Source: Maribrevibacterium harenarium (GTDB lineage: Bacteria; Pseudomonadota; Gammaproteobacteria; Pseudomonadales; Marinomonadaceae). From it: 64,000 nucleotides of DNA. The position numbers were made by a program, and so were the translations under genes. Where the stretch lies: NCBI RefSeq assembly GCF_006385675.1, contig NZ_VFRR01000008.1, positions 22,425 to 86,424 on the forward strand, in the 5' to 3' direction. Positions 1 to 10,281 of this stretch are shown here, one piece after another; within the stretch, counting starts at the first letter, position 1; each line of letters begins with the position of its first letter. The notes beneath the pieces were generated by a model. The model worked only from the letters and a program-made list of their open reading frames with translations, was not told the origin of the DNA and did not search any database.

Positions 1-658
1 CCTCCCAGTTACCATTCTCCAACAACATAGCTGGATCATAGCGATTATCTTCTAGGTAGTTAGCTGGCGCCTGAAAAGCGCTGTCATCGTCATCGTCCGC
101 GCCTGCGTCGAATGCCATATCAGTGGAGCTCATACGCCCTTCCATCTGACGCACGACTTCAGGAGAAACACCAAGATCACTAGCAACCGACTCGACTTCG
201 GAGTTGCTTAACCAAGACAGGCTCTTTTTAGCACTGCGCAAATTAAAGAACATCTTACGCTGCGCTTTGGTCGTGGCGACTTTAACGATACGCCAGTTCT
301 TCAGAATAAATTCGTGAATTTCCGCTTTGATCCAGTGAACAGCGAAAGAAACGAGACGCACACCGACTTCAGGATTGAAGCGTTTTACCGCCTTCATCAA
401 ACCGACGTTACCTTCTTGAATCAGGTCCCCTTGGTTCAAACCGTAGCCGGAGTAGCTTTTCGCTATATGGACAACAAAGCGTAAGTGAGACATGACAAGA
501 GCCCGAGCGGCCTCTAGGTCTCCTTGGTAATAAAGACGTTCTGCCAGCGCCTGCTCTTCTTCGGCGGACAAAATTGGAATTGTACTCACCGCCTGCACAT
601 AAGATTCCAGGTTCTGACCTGGGATCATCATGTCAATTGGTTGGAGAGCTTTACCCAT
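1..658 (-). CDS. rpoH: RNA polymerase sigma-32 factor (heat shock), C-terminus cut by window edge
   Basis: Sigma-70-family factor that directs RNA polymerase to heat-shock promoters. The minus strand reads from ATG at 658 and stays open to base 1. It begins [20 protein letters not shown] and continues through the region 2 core-binding and -10 recognition segment ([20 protein letters not shown], then [19 protein letters not shown]), with the RpoH box type sequence [12 protein letters not shown]. About 219 residues are visible; region 4 lies outside the window. Position downstream of ftsE-ftsX on the same strand matches the conserved gammaproteobacterial order. The family is usually about 285 residues, so roughly a quarter is missing only because of the edge. 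Confidence 0.95.
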   Translation of the reverse strand, partial: MGKALQPIDMMIPGQNLESYVQAVSTIPILSAEEEQALAERLYYQGDLEAARALVMSHLRFVVHIAKSYSGYGLNQGDLIQEGNVGLMKAVKRFNPEVGVRLVSFAVHWIKAEIHEFILKNWRIVKVATTKAQRKMFFNLRSAKKSLSWLSNSEVESVASDLGVSPEVVRQMEGRMSSTDMAFDAGADDDDDSAFQAPANYLEDNRYDPAMLLENGNWE

Positions 659-789
659 CTCTATCGTACCTCTAACTGTTCTTGGAAAGTATGGCAAAAA
701 TACTAGCAAGTTTGCGTAACCTATGTGTGACACAAATGTGGAGAGTTTTCCCGTTTGTGTCAACCTCGCGACATTATTTTAGCCATATT

Positions 790-1794
790 TTATTGCAATT
801 CCATATCTCTTATATGCTTGCCAACGGAAATCCAAGCACCAATCACGCCAGCAATGGCACTAATAAAGATACACACCAAGATGTTATTAAGATTGAAACC
901 GAGTAGCTCGAAATCTGCTTGATACAAGGCGATCAAACGCTCCGCAGGTTGGCTAATCCACCAAGAAAAGAGCACGATACCAACCGAGGCACACAATCCA
1001 CCCAGCACCCCAAACCAAAGCCCCATGTATAAAAATGGGCGACGAATGTAAGCATTGGTGGCACCAACCAGCTTGAGTACCATCACTTCATCCCGACGAC
1101 TTTCCACGGCAGTACGAATGGTATTACCCACGATAAGGAACACTGCGACGAGCAAAAGCGCCGAAACACCGTAAATGAAGCGCTGTCCAAATGCCAATAT
1201 GGAAGCAAGCCGCTGCAACCATTGGGCATCTAACTGGGCGTACTCCACTTGAGGTAGCGCCTCTAAATCGGCTCGAAGGGTTTCCAACCCTGGCAGCGTT
1301 TCCAATGACACCACTGCTTTCGGAATCACCTGCAATACAATGGGTAGCGGATTTTCTGGTAACGCCGAAAGGATGTCTTCATAACCACTGGATTGCTCGA
1401 AATAACGCAAACCTTCTTCTTTGGAGATGTAATCGACACGTTCCACATCGGCGCGACTAGATAGCTGATGGGACAGAGCCAAGGCTTCCGTATCTTCGAG
1501 GCTGGAAAACAAATACAAACCAATCACCGATTGCTGCTCCCAGCGATCCGTTATGGATTCCACATTTTTTAACAGCACAAACAAAGCGCCTGGCAGTGAC
1601 AATGCGATGGCGATCACGAGCACCGTCATTACCGTAGCCAAGGGGTATAAGGTAAGGCGAGCAAAACTCTCCATTAATACCGACTGGTGGTGGCGCAGAT
1701 GCTGAGCCAAAGAGAATGGCTGGCTATCCTTTAATTTATTTTTGCTCTGCACCATCGATTGACGGGTTGCACCACGGGGGGAGAGTTTGGACAT
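790..1794 (-). CDS. ftsX: Cell division protein FtsX (ABC transporter-like permease)
   Basis: Integral membrane partner of FtsE. The FtsEX complex at the septal ring activates periplasmic murein hydrolysis and helps constriction. The protein is 334 residues with a cytoplasmic N-terminus, one membrane segment near residues 52-74, a periplasmic domain of about 120 residues, and three further membrane segments in the C-terminal FtsX/MacB domain (around 205-225, 255-280 and 305-325). The motif SRRDEVMVLKLVGATNAYIRRPF is typical of FtsX. Its ATG overlaps the ftsE stop (TGATG), so the two are translationally coupled. About 130 bp separate it from rpoH. Confidence 0.95.
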   Translation of the reverse strand: MSKLSPRGATRQSMVQSKNKLKDSQPFSLAQHLRHHQSVLMESFARLTLYPLATVMTVLVIAIALSLPGALFVLLKNVESITDRWEQQSVIGLYLFSSLEDTEALALSHQLSSRADVERVDYISKEEGLRYFEQSSGYEDILSALPENPLPIVLQVIPKAVVSLETLPGLETLRADLEALPQVEYAQLDAQWLQRLASILAFGQRFIYGVSALLLVAVFLIVGNTIRTAVESRRDEVMVLKLVGATNAYIRRPFLYMGLWFGVLGGLCASVGIVLFSWWISQPAERLIALYQADFELLGFNLNNILVCIFISAIAGVIGAWISVGKHIRDMELQ

Positions 1795-2465
1795 CAGCCA
1801 AATCCTCCATCATTCACAATACGACCTTTATTCAGAGTCAGCACCCGGTGACGCATCCGTGCCACTAAGGCCAAATCGTGGGTGGCCACCATCACGGTCG
1901 TACCAAGACGATGAAACTCTTGAAACAGATTCATAATCTCGGCAGAGAGTTTCGGGTCTAGGTTGCCGGTGGGCTCGTCTGCTAATAGCAGTTGAGGACG
2001 GTTAACAACCGCCCGGGCAATGCCTACCCGCTGCTGTTCCCCGCCAGACAAGGCTTGCGGGTTAAATTTCTCTTTGCCGAGTAGTCCCACTTTATCCAGG
2101 GCGGCACGCACACGCTTGGCAATTTGCTCAGGCTCAGCGCCGCTGATCATCAATGGCAACGCCACATTGTGAAAGACGCTGCGATCAAACAATAACTGGT
2201 GATTTTGGAACACTACACCAACTCGCCGGCGATGGTAGGGAATGGAGCCCGCACCGAGAGTGCGTAAATCCACGCCATCAATCAGAATTTTGCCGTAGCT
2301 TTGACGCTCGATCATCATGATGAGTTTCATTAGGGTGCTCTTACCTGCACCTGAGTGGCCAGTTAAAAAAGCCATTTCCCCCTGCTGCAAATGAAAACTC
2401 ACCTGCGACAAGGCTTCTTGACCACTTTCGTATTTTTTACCGACCTGTTGAAACTCGATTTCCAC
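1794..2465 (-). CDS. ftsE: Cell division ATP-binding protein FtsE
   Basis: ABC ATPase (223 residues) that pairs with FtsX at the divisome. Visible motifs are Walker A GHSGAGKST near residue 36, signature LSGGEQQRVGIARA, Walker B LLLADEPTGNLD and the H-loop VATHDLALV. The start is GTG at 2465, preceded by AGGAG at good spacing. It follows ftsY by a 37-bp gap and overlaps ftsX, so ftsY-ftsE-ftsX is probably one operon. Confidence 0.95.
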   Translation of the reverse strand: MEIEFQQVGKKYESGQEALSQVSFHLQQGEMAFLTGHSGAGKSTLMKLIMMIERQSYGKILIDGVDLRTLGAGSIPYHRRRVGVVFQNHQLLFDRSVFHNVALPLMISGAEPEQIAKRVRAALDKVGLLGKEKFNPQALSGGEQQRVGIARAVVNRPQLLLADEPTGNLDPKLSAEIMNLFQEFHRLGTTVMVATHDLALVARMRHRVLTLNKGRIVNDGGFG

Positions 2466-2502
2466 CTGACGCTCCTAAGCGTGCCGACGCTGATATCAAC
2501 TG

Positions 2503-3834
2503 TTACTCACTATCGAACAAGGCGTCAACAAATTCCTGTGCATTGAAGGGACGTAAGTCTTCCGCTTGCTCCCCTACACCGATATAACGAATCGGCAAAC
2601 CAAACTGTTTTGCGATGGCAAAAATGATCCCGCCTTTGGCCGTACCATCCAGTTTGGTTAGGGTGATACCACTGACACCAACCGCTTCGGTAAACAGCTT
2701 AGCCTGAGATAAAGCGTTCTGCCCAGTACCGGCATCCAACACCAACATCACCTCATGGGGGGCAGTCACATCGAGCTTTTTCATTACTCGCACGACTTTT
2801 TCCAACTCATTCATAAGATTGGTTTTATTCTGCAAGCGTCCAGCGGTATCCGCGATAACGACATCAATGCCACGTGCCTTGGCCGACTCGATCGCATCAT
2901 AGATAACGGACGCCGAATCCGCCCCTGTGTGTTGCGCAATCACTGGCACCTGATTGCGTTCACCCCAAACCTGAAGCTGTTCAACTGCGGCTGCTCGGAA
3001 GGTATCTCCTGCCGCTAACAAGACGCTTTTGCCTTCCGCTTGGTATTTTTTCGCTAACTTACCAATGGTGGTGGTTTTACCCACACCATTGACACCCACC
3101 ATAAGGATTACGAATGGGCCGTCGGATTTCTCAAGGGATAGTGGTTGTTCTGAATCTACTAAAATAGCGCGCATATCCGCTTTAAGAGAAGCCATTACCG
3201 CATTGCTGTCTTTTAGCTCCTTACGCCCCAGCTTATCGGTAATGCCTGTAACCAAAGCCTGGGTCGCATCCATCCCTACATCGGCCATTAACAGCTGGGT
3301 TTCTAGTTCTTCCAACAGATCATCATCGACTTTTTTACTACCCAGTAACAAACTGGACAAACCATCGCCTAGACCACTGCGAGTGCGGGACAAGCCAGCT
3401 TTAATTCGCTGTGACCAAGATAACGTCGGTTTCGCTGGTGCGACTGGTTCTTGGCGTGGTGATTCTTGAACCGTTTGTGCTGGGGATGGACTTTCCGCGG
3501 TAGGCTGAGCTTGCGGCTTGCTTTCTTCCACTGGCTCCGATGGTACGGCAGCGACAGTTTGAGTCTCTGCAGACGAATTGACCTTAGCAACAGCAGACGG
3601 CTCAACCCGAGTTTCTGCATCAGTTTGCTCGTCTGAGGCTGTAGGAGCCTCCGCCACCTTGGGTGCAGACGTTGGTTTGCCATTACGGATATCATTATCC
3701 ATGCTTTTGATCACTTTACGCTTAATCGCAAAAGCAAGGATTGCTAGAATGACACCGATGGCAATCGGAGCGAAACGCGCATAATCACCGAAATACGGTG
3801 TTAGATAAGTAATAAACTGATTTACAAGTTCCAT
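2503..3834 (-). CDS. ftsY: Signal recognition particle receptor FtsY
   Basis: SRP receptor GTPase that docks ribosome-SRP complexes at the inner membrane. The 443-residue protein has an N-terminal hydrophobic stretch (about residues 19-38), then a long Ala/Pro/Glu-rich linker to about residue 140, an NG domain with G1 GVNGVGKTTT, G3 DTAGRLQNK and G4 TKLDGTAKGG. The ATG at 3834 is used; a TTG one codon upstream is less likely. An N-terminal membrane segment in place of the E. coli type acidic A-domain start is seen in some marine gammaproteobacteria. Confidence 0.95.
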   Translation of the reverse strand: MELVNQFITYLTPYFGDYARFAPIAIGVILAILAFAIKRKVIKSMDNDIRNGKPTSAPKVAEAPTASDEQTDAETRVEPSAVAKVNSSAETQTVAAVPSEPVEESKPQAQPTAESPSPAQTVQESPRQEPVAPAKPTLSWSQRIKAGLSRTRSGLGDGLSSLLLGSKKVDDDLLEELETQLLMADVGMDATQALVTGITDKLGRKELKDSNAVMASLKADMRAILVDSEQPLSLEKSDGPFVILMVGVNGVGKTTTIGKLAKKYQAEGKSVLLAAGDTFRAAAVEQLQVWGERNQVPVIAQHTGADSASVIYDAIESAKARGIDVVIADTAGRLQNKTNLMNELEKVVRVMKKLDVTAPHEVMLVLDAGTGQNALSQAKLFTEAVGVSGITLTKLDGTAKGGIIFAIAKQFGLPIRYIGVGEQAEDLRPFNAQEFVDALFDSE

Positions 3835-4002
3835 CAAAATGTCTCTTGGTTATACGAAAACGGGGACAGATGTGCCCAAAACACCATGTATTAGAGCACG
3901 CAGACGTGTCAAAGGTGATGATTTTAGCATCATTCTAAGGGGCAAGAAGCCCCGATATTGCCGAAAAATTCTGCGACTACGCCCACTTAGTCAGGACTTA
4001 CT

Positions 4003-5250
4003 ATGTTAAAAACAGACCGCCCCCTTTTTAGCCGCCCCGTATTGGCGGTGATCATGGTCGCTTCTACCTTGGCAATTTGGCTCTTAAATATGACGGCACC
4101 GACACCTCGGCTGCTGATTCCTGAGCTGTCGCGCTGGCAAACCGAGTCAGGCGTCAACCTGATTTGGCTAGAACATGCCGATTGGCAAGAAGGCGACAAA
4201 ATGGTCATCAGCCTTGAATTTAACGCGCCAGACCAAGGTTTAGTCACTGAAGCTCTATTAGCTCTGTTGTTAAAAGATAGCTTGCCATTGAGTACCGCCA
4301 CCCTCAACCAGCGCCTCACCGCTGTCGCCACCAAGGTGACTAGCCAACACAATAATGAACGGCAACGGTTTACCATTACGGTTAGTAGCCGTGAGGACTA
4401 CTTTAATGGCGCCATGAAAACTCTGACCACTTGGTGGCAACAGGCACAAATCAAACCTCGCTCCCTAAGCCAATGGCAACAACAGCGACCACAAGATACT
4501 GCCGCCCAACAATTAGAACTCTTGCTAGGCTCCTCCCCATCTATTCCAGTTATTTCCGTGGACGACTTGCAACAAGCACTATCACAGCTGTGTCATAGCC
4601 TCGAACGAATAGTCATTGCCGGTGCGGTTCCGGCAGAGCGAAAGGAGCAGATCGCCCAAGCACTCGTCCAAGCTTTTGTTGTCGCCCCCATATTAGAAAC
4701 AACGACACAATCCAAATCGCCGCTGTCTGCAAGTACGGTGGAACTCGGTACAGGACACTGGCAGCAGTCCCTCGGCGCCATTATGCTGCCGCCACTGACC
4801 ACACCTGAACAATGGTTAGCATTGCAAATCTGGATAGCAGACGCTCTGCAACAGCAGAAACTAACGCTGCAAGCCGACATTGCCACTTGGCAACTCGTGT
4901 TAGCGCCGGTAGCTCCTACTATTCAATGGCGGGTCTTGATTCCTGCCGGACAAGAATATGATCCAACCCTATATCAACGTTGGATCGATAAGGATAAATT
5001 ACCCAGCCTCACGGATAGGGATGCGTTTAACCGTCTCAAAGAACAACTGCAATTGAGCCTAGAGCAACATAGTCAAGACCCCGCATGGTGGGGAACAAGC
5101 ATGTTAGAATTAAGTCGTCTGACGGGTTACGAGGCAATTGCCAATGAATTAGTGAGTGCCCTAACCTCATTGGATCAAGCAACTTATCAGCGGCATATTA
5201 CTCAATTGGTAACTTTAGACTCACTGCAACAGGTACAGGTTTTTCAATGA
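4003..5250 (+). CDS. Degenerate M16 (insulinase-type) peptidase homologue, membrane-anchored
   Basis: A 415-residue protein with an N-terminal membrane anchor (about residues 13-30) followed by a periplasmic region that looks like the M16 peptidase fold. No HXXEH zinc motif is present, so it should be catalytically inactive; this is inference from the missing motif. In related genomes one or two M16 proteins sit between ftsY and rsmD, often an active and an inactive partner; here there is only one. The ATG at 4003 has AGGA upstream. It is divergent from ftsY and its stop overlaps rsmD (ATGA), so both are probably cotranscribed. Confidence 0.6.
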   Translation: MLKTDRPLFSRPVLAVIMVASTLAIWLLNMTAPTPRLLIPELSRWQTESGVNLIWLEHADWQEGDKMVISLEFNAPDQGLVTEALLALLLKDSLPLSTATLNQRLTAVATKVTSQHNNERQRFTITVSSREDYFNGAMKTLTTWWQQAQIKPRSLSQWQQQRPQDTAAQQLELLLGSSPSIPVISVDDLQQALSQLCHSLERIVIAGAVPAERKEQIAQALVQAFVVAPILETTTQSKSPLSASTVELGTGHWQQSLGAIMLPPLTTPEQWLALQIWIADALQQQKLTLQADIATWQLVLAPVAPTIQWRVLIPAGQEYDPTLYQRWIDKDKLPSLTDRDAFNRLKEQLQLSLEQHSQDPAWWGTSMLELSRLTGYEAIANELVSALTSLDQATYQRHITQLVTLDSLQQVQVFQ

Positions 5251-5846
5251 CAAAACGTTCTGCTAAAACGGGCAATACCAAGTCTGCCTCAGGGGCCTCA
5301 AAGTTACGTATCATTGGCGGACAATGGCGCTCACGACAGTTGCCCGTACCTTTGTTGGAAGGGTTACGCCCGACTCCAGATCGAGTCAGGGAAACCCTAT
5401 TTAACTGGTTGAATTTTGAAATTCCCGGCGCTCGCTGTCTTGACCTGTTCTGTGGCTCAGGAGCGCTCGGTCTTGAAGCCTTATCAAGGGAAGCGGCTTG
5501 GTGCAGTTTTGTTGATGCCAGCCCCATAGTGGCAAAACAAATTAAAGCCAACTTAACCACGTTAGGTGCGAACCATGCCGAGGTCCATCACACCAGCGCG
5601 GTCACCTTTTTACAATCTGCGCCAGCATCCAAGTTCGATGTCGTGTTCTTGGACCCGCCGTTTCGTCATGACTGGCTGAATCAGGTCTTGCCTCTGCTTA
5701 ACGACGCTTGGCTAAACGATAATGCTTATATCTATCTTGAACGTGAAAGTGAAGCGGAATTACCCCCACTGCCAGCAAGTTGGCTGTGCCGCAAAGAAAA
5801 GCGGGCAGGACAATTGACTTATAGCCTCTACCAACGCCAGCCATAA
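5247..5846 (+). CDS. rsmD: 16S rRNA (guanine-966 N2)-methyltransferase RsmD
   Basis: SAM-dependent methyltransferase (199 residues) that modifies G966 of 16S rRNA during 30S assembly. Motifs are RIIGGQWRSRQLPVP and RPTPDRVRETLFNWL at the N-terminus, the SAM loop LDLFCGSGALGLEALSR and the catalytic motif VVFLDPPF. Size matches the family. The start codon overlaps the preceding stop. Confidence 0.95.
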   Translation: MTKRSAKTGNTKSASGASKLRIIGGQWRSRQLPVPLLEGLRPTPDRVRETLFNWLNFEIPGARCLDLFCGSGALGLEALSREAAWCSFVDASPIVAKQIKANLTTLGANHAEVHHTSAVTFLQSAPASKFDVVFLDPPFRHDWLNQVLPLLNDAWLNDNAYIYLERESEAELPPLPASWLCRKEKRAGQLTYSLYQRQP

Positions 5847-6023
5847 GCGCCCCAGAAAAGGGCAAAAACACCACCACGAGCACCATATCAGTTCAACTTA
5901 TGACCACTTAGGTCACAAATATGGTGCTTTTACAATTATTTAGCTGGCGCGCTAATTGCAGACTGTGTTCATCTAGTGTGGATTTTGGATACACCCTTTT
6001 TTGTCCTTTTATTCGAGGTTTTT

Positions 6024-7907
6024 ATGCTGGGGAATTTCACCTTTCGCGCAAAGCTCATGAGTTTACTACTTTGCGCTATTTTCGGTTTTGCTCTAGTCAC
6101 CGTGGTTGCCATCAATAGTATGAATGCGCAACAGGACGCCTCCCGGTTACTACGTAACTATGCCAATCTGCAATCGACTACCGAGCAGGTCAGCATCGGT
6201 GTGCTGGAATACGCCGATACCCTACGTAATCTTAATGAAGAGGGTTTTACCGCCTATTTAACCCAATTAGCCCAAGATCGTGACCGTTTTATTAGTCGCT
6301 TAGATGAAAACGGAGCCAGCATTCCACAGGCAAATCTACAAGCGGCCGTGGAGCATGTGAGCACCGCTCTGGCTGAATATATCGGTGCGCTGATTTTTCT
6401 CACCGAACAGCGCCATACCGTTGGCTTCACCAGCGAATTTGGTCTACAAGGGGATATCACCCGGCTCGGGAATGAACTGAGCGCTGCGGTAGAAACCCTG
6501 ACCTTATTACGCCGGGAATTTGTCAATGTGCGCAAAGAAGAGGCGAATTATCTACAACAGCCCACGGAAGAAAACTTAGCGCCACTGATGGCCAGCTATG
6601 AACGTTTTATGGTGCGAGTCGACAACTTTGGTTTCAATGACACCATTGGTCAGTCAGCTACGGCATACCTAGAAAAAATCCAAGCTTACCCTGAAGCCTT
6701 TGCCCTACTGGAACTGGCCGAGCAACAATATGGTGTCGCCAAGGCGAGCTTTGATGAACAACAGACACAACTGAGCAATCTGCTTGAGCAAGATATTCTG
6801 GCCGCCCAAGCTGCCGCGGAACAGCAAACCCAACAGGCTTACGCTTCACTTATTATCGTGAGCATTGCGGTGACTGTCATTGCGGCGATCTTGATGATCA
6901 GTGTCGGACGCAGTGCACGTCATACTCTTTCCCAAGTTATCGCCGATTTAACGAAAGTTAAAGATGGGGATATGACCGCCAAAGCCCATGTAAATGAACG
7001 ACGTAATGACGAGTTCGACGCCTTGGGCAAATCCCTTAACGCCATGACCAGCGGCTTACATGGGGTATTACACGATGTGGTATCAACTTCCACCCATGTC
7101 TCCACTATGGTGGATGAACTTAACGGTGCAATTGGTAGTATTGCCACTAACAACCGCTCGGTGAGTTCCCGTACCAATTCGTTGGCGGTTGCCACCGATG
7201 ATATTTCCAGCCGCATCACGACCTTGTCTGCCACTACGGCAGAATTACAGCAACATTCTAGCGAAACCTACAACTCTGCTAAGGCCGGTGCCGGCACGAT
7301 TCGCGCGGTATTAGAGAACCTCAGTGGCACAGTCGAAGCCGTGAATCGCACCAGCCAACAGCTAGACGAGCTTGGTACCCTTTCTGCCGACATCGACAAT
7401 GTAATCGGCATGATCAACGATTTGGCCAATCAAACCAATCTATTGGCTCTGAACGCCGCCATCGAAGCCGCCCGTGCCGGTGAAGCAGGTCGTGGCTTCT
7501 CCGTGGTCGCCGATGAAGTGCGCTCCTTAGCCGAAAAAACCGTGGATGCCACTTCCCGCATTACGGAGATTGTCAGCACCATTCAAAATTCCACCCAGAA
7601 TGCCATAGCAACGATGCAGCAGGGTCAGCAGCGTTTGCATCTGATTGAAGAAAATGGTGGTCAAGCGGAAGAAGCCATGCGCACCATAGAACATAATGCG
7701 CAAACCAGTTCCAGCGCCGCCAACTCCATGGCAGGAGCCATTCAGGATGTGGCAGCCACTGCGGTACAAATGAGCACGGAAATGGAACGTATTGCCCACC
7801 AGTTGAGTGAAGATACTCACTCCATTGAAGTGATCGTGGATAAAGCCCAGTCCATTCACAATATGACCGATAGCTTAGCGGATAAAACCCGCATTTTCCG
7901 TCTATAA
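6024..7907 (+). CDS. Methyl-accepting chemotaxis protein
   Basis: Transmembrane chemoreceptor of about 628 residues. It has a first membrane segment (residues about 10-30), a periplasmic helical sensor of roughly 260 residues that could be a helical bimodular domain, a second membrane segment (around residues 275-297), a HAMP domain and a long cytoplasmic signalling coiled coil. The hairpin tip is the invariant [19 protein letters not shown]. The ATG at 6024 is chosen because GAGG lies upstream; a GTG 48 bp earlier would only add a poorly supported extension. No chemotaxis enzymes flank it, so it is an orphan receptor of unknown ligand. Confidence 0.93.
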   Translation: MLGNFTFRAKLMSLLLCAIFGFALVTVVAINSMNAQQDASRLLRNYANLQSTTEQVSIGVLEYADTLRNLNEEGFTAYLTQLAQDRDRFISRLDENGASIPQANLQAAVEHVSTALAEYIGALIFLTEQRHTVGFTSEFGLQGDITRLGNELSAAVETLTLLRREFVNVRKEEANYLQQPTEENLAPLMASYERFMVRVDNFGFNDTIGQSATAYLEKIQAYPEAFALLELAEQQYGVAKASFDEQQTQLSNLLEQDILAAQAAAEQQTQQAYASLIIVSIAVTVIAAILMISVGRSARHTLSQVIADLTKVKDGDMTAKAHVNERRNDEFDALGKSLNAMTSGLHGVLHDVVSTSTHVSTMVDELNGAIGSIATNNRSVSSRTNSLAVATDDISSRITTLSATTAELQQHSSETYNSAKAGAGTIRAVLENLSGTVEAVNRTSQQLDELGTLSADIDNVIGMINDLANQTNLLALNAAIEAARAGEAGRGFSVVADEVRSLAEKTVDATSRITEIVSTIQNSTQNAIATMQQGQQRLHLIEENGGQAEEAMRTIEHNAQTSSSAANSMAGAIQDVAATAVQMSTEMERIAHQLSEDTHSIEVIVDKAQSIHNMTDSLADKTRIFRL

Positions 7908-7932
7908 AGTCAGCGCTTTCAAGACACCGAAT

Positions 7933-7962
7933 ACGCCCTTTCACCGCTAGGTGAAAGGGCGT
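7933..7962 (+). terminator. Strong hairpin downstream of the chemoreceptor gene
   Basis: A perfect 13-bp stem (ACGCCCTTTCACC with GGTGAAAGGGCGT) and a GCTA loop lie 25 bp after the receptor stop. There is only a short T-rich tail, so termination may be partly Rho-aided. Confidence 0.75.
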
Positions 7963-8079
7963 TTGCTTACTTGAAGCCCATGCGGTCAGGCGCTAGACTG
8001 TCGTTTCATTTTGATAAGCACCTTAAACGGCCTTCCCGCACACTTGGGGTCACCTGATTTCTTAGGACACAGTTTCACT

Positions 8080-9240
8080 ATGCCGGACACCATACCTGTT
8101 GATTCCGTGGGTCTTGTTACCCCACAGGTTGCTGAATTTAACGAGCCTCTCGCGCTCGCCTGCGGCCAAACACTGGCAAATTACCAACTGGTTTACGAGA
8201 CCTACGGGCAGCTCAATCGGGACGCCAGTAACGCTGTTCTCATCTGTCATGCGTTGAGTGGCGATCATCATGCCGCTGGCTACCACACCATGGCTGACCG
8301 TAAACCGGGTTGGTGGGATAGCGCGATTGGCCCCGGTAAACCGATCGACACCAATCACTTTTTTGTTATTAGTTTAAATAACTTAGGTGGTTGTTGCGGC
8401 AGTACCGGTCCAACCAGTATCAACCCAGCAACGGGCAAAGTATGGGGGGCGAAATTCCCCATGGTTACGGTGGAAGATTGGGTTGAAAGTCAAGCGCGCC
8501 TAGCGGACCGCCTCGGTGTACAGCAGTTCGCCGCTATTATCGGCGGCAGTTTAGGCGGTATGCAGGTATTGTCTTGGAGTATTCGTTACCCACAACGGTT
8601 ACGGGCTGCGGCAATTATTGCCTCTGCTCCCAAACTATCGACCCAAAATATCGCCTTTAATGAAGTCGCACGTCAGTCCATTCGCCGTGACCCAGATTTC
8701 TTCGACGGGGATTATATGGATCATGACACCATCCCGACCAATGGCTTGGGCTTGGCACGCATGCTTGGGCATATTACCTACTTGTCCGACGACTCCATGG
8801 GCAATAAATTTGGTCGCCAGATGCGCCATGACCAATTTCAGTACCACTATGATATTGAATTTGAAGTAGAAAGTTACCTGCGCTATCAAGGGGAAGCCTT
8901 CACCAAACGCTTCGATGCCAATACTTATATGTTGATGACCAAAGCCCTAGACTACTTCGATCCAGCGGCTGACCATGACCATGATTTGGCCAAGGCGCTG
9001 GCTCCGGCCCAATGTGATTTCTTACTGGTTTCCTTTACCACCGACTGGCGTTTTTCTCCTCAACGTAGTGAAGAAATCGTCAATGCGCTAGTTAAAGCAG
9101 GGAAACGGGTGTCTTACGCCAAAATTGAAGCGGTGGAAGGACATGATGCCTTTCTTTTCCCCATCCCAAGATACATGGATGCGCTACGTGGTTTCTTACA
9201 ACGGGTGAGCCCAGTAACTCAGGAGAATAGCCATGCGTAG
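8080..9240 (+). CDS. metX: Homoserine O-acyltransferase MetX
   Basis: Alpha/beta hydrolase-fold enzyme that acylates homoserine, the first committed step of methionine synthesis. The acyl donor (acetyl- or succinyl-CoA) cannot be read with certainty. The nucleophile elbow is [19 protein letters not shown] and [13 protein letters not shown] are family hallmarks, and the C-terminal EGHDAFL carries the catalytic His. The ATG at 8080 gives a 386-residue protein matching the family; an in-frame start at 8011 would add 23 atypical residues. It overlaps metW by 8 bp, as in Pseudomonas. Confidence 0.93.
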   Translation: MPDTIPVDSVGLVTPQVAEFNEPLALACGQTLANYQLVYETYGQLNRDASNAVLICHALSGDHHAAGYHTMADRKPGWWDSAIGPGKPIDTNHFFVISLNNLGGCCGSTGPTSINPATGKVWGAKFPMVTVEDWVESQARLADRLGVQQFAAIIGGSLGGMQVLSWSIRYPQRLRAAAIIASAPKLSTQNIAFNEVARQSIRRDPDFFDGDYMDHDTIPTNGLGLARMLGHITYLSDDSMGNKFGRQMRHDQFQYHYDIEFEVESYLRYQGEAFTKRFDANTYMLMTKALDYFDPAADHDHDLAKALAPAQCDFLLVSFTTDWRFSPQRSEEIVNALVKAGKRVSYAKIEAVEGHDAFLFPIPRYMDALRGFLQRVSPVTQENSHA

Positions 9241-9823
9241 TGACTTGGAATTTATCAATCGCTGGATTCAAGCCAATATTAAAGTATTGGATTTAGGCTG
9301 TGGTGATGGAGCCTTGTTAGATCATTTGATGCGCCACAAACAAGTGACTGGCTACGGTTTAGAAATTGATGCCGCAGGCATTCAGGGCTGCGTGGAGAAA
9401 GGCGTTCCGGTACTTGAACAAGACTTGGACCAAGGTCTACATAATTTTGATGATCAAAGCTTTGATCTGGTAGTTATGGCCCATGCGTTACAGCAATTCC
9501 GCCGGCCTGACCTGCTACTGGATGAAATGTTACGGGTAGGCAAAGAAGCCATTATTACTTTCCCGAACTTCGGCCATTGGCGTAACCGTATGCATCTTGG
9601 TTTACATGGGCGTATGCCTGTTTCTGAGTTCCTACCGTATAACTGGTACGACACCCCCAATATTCACTTTTGTACCTTCGATGACTTCCGCGATTTATGT
9701 CATGCTAAAGGTATTAAAATCGTTAAGTGGGCGGCAGTGGATGGTAAATTGCAGGATCACTGGTGGACTCGCCTTATGCCGAATTTGCTGAGTGAAACCG
9801 CCGTATTTCACGTTACCCGATAA
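9233..9823 (+). CDS. metW: Methionine biosynthesis protein MetW
   Basis: SAM-dependent methyltransferase-fold protein (196 residues) encoded with MetX in many proteobacteria and needed for full MetX activity in some. It starts [28 protein letters not shown], carrying the SAM-binding motif, and contains [13 protein letters not shown], typical of MetW. It overlaps the end of metX and ends 14 bp before the next gene. Confidence 0.93.
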   Translation: MRSDLEFINRWIQANIKVLDLGCGDGALLDHLMRHKQVTGYGLEIDAAGIQGCVEKGVPVLEQDLDQGLHNFDDQSFDLVVMAHALQQFRRPDLLLDEMLRVGKEAIITFPNFGHWRNRMHLGLHGRMPVSEFLPYNWYDTPNIHFCTFDDFRDLCHAKGIKIVKWAAVDGKLQDHWWTRLMPNLLSETAVFHVTR

Positions 9824-9837
9824 TTTGCGAGGTGTTT

Positions 9838-10272
9838 ATGATGCGTCTTTTTCTTATTGTTGTGAGTCTTTTGGCTGGCGTAACCCAAGCCAGTGAGCAA
9901 GTCACTCGTTTTGGTCAGTATCAACTCCATTACAATACCTTTGAGTCGACCTTTCTTCAGCCCAACATAGCTAGCCAATATGGTTTTGTACGCAGCAAAG
10001 GTACTGGGTTATTGAACGTTGCGGTTACCAAAGACGTAGCAGGTGAAACACCGGCGCCCCAAGCAGCTATCGTCACGGCGACAGTGACCAATCTGATTGG
10101 GCAACGGGTAAAACTGGAATTTACCACTATCGAAGAAGGGAACGCGATTTACTACATTGCCCCGTTCACCAAAACTAACGATGAAATTCTAAAATTCTCG
10201 GTCTCCGCCAAGCTCAATGCTGATGCCACCCCCATGCAAGTAGAATTTCAACGTCACGTATACACAGACTAA
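9838..10272 (+). CDS. DUF4426 periplasmic protein
   Basis: A 144-residue protein with a cleavable signal peptide (MMRLFLIVVSLLAGVTQAS, cut after the Ala-Ser region) followed by a beta-rich domain of the DUF4426 family. Function is unknown. Its place between metW and rdgB is conserved in Pseudomonas and relatives. The ATG at 9838 follows a GAGG; a GTG at 9832 is the alternative. Confidence 0.8.
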   Translation: MMRLFLIVVSLLAGVTQASEQVTRFGQYQLHYNTFESTFLQPNIASQYGFVRSKGTGLLNVAVTKDVAGETPAPQAAIVTATVTNLIGQRVKLEFTTIEEGNAIYYIAPFTKTNDEILKFSVSAKLNADATPMQVEFQRHVYTD

Positions 10273-10281
10273 GCCAGACTT

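Noticed and set aside
524..906. Two plus-strand frames over rpoH and its upstream region
   Set aside because: They lie opposite rpoH and the ftsX end, have no family features and no good ribosome-binding sites.
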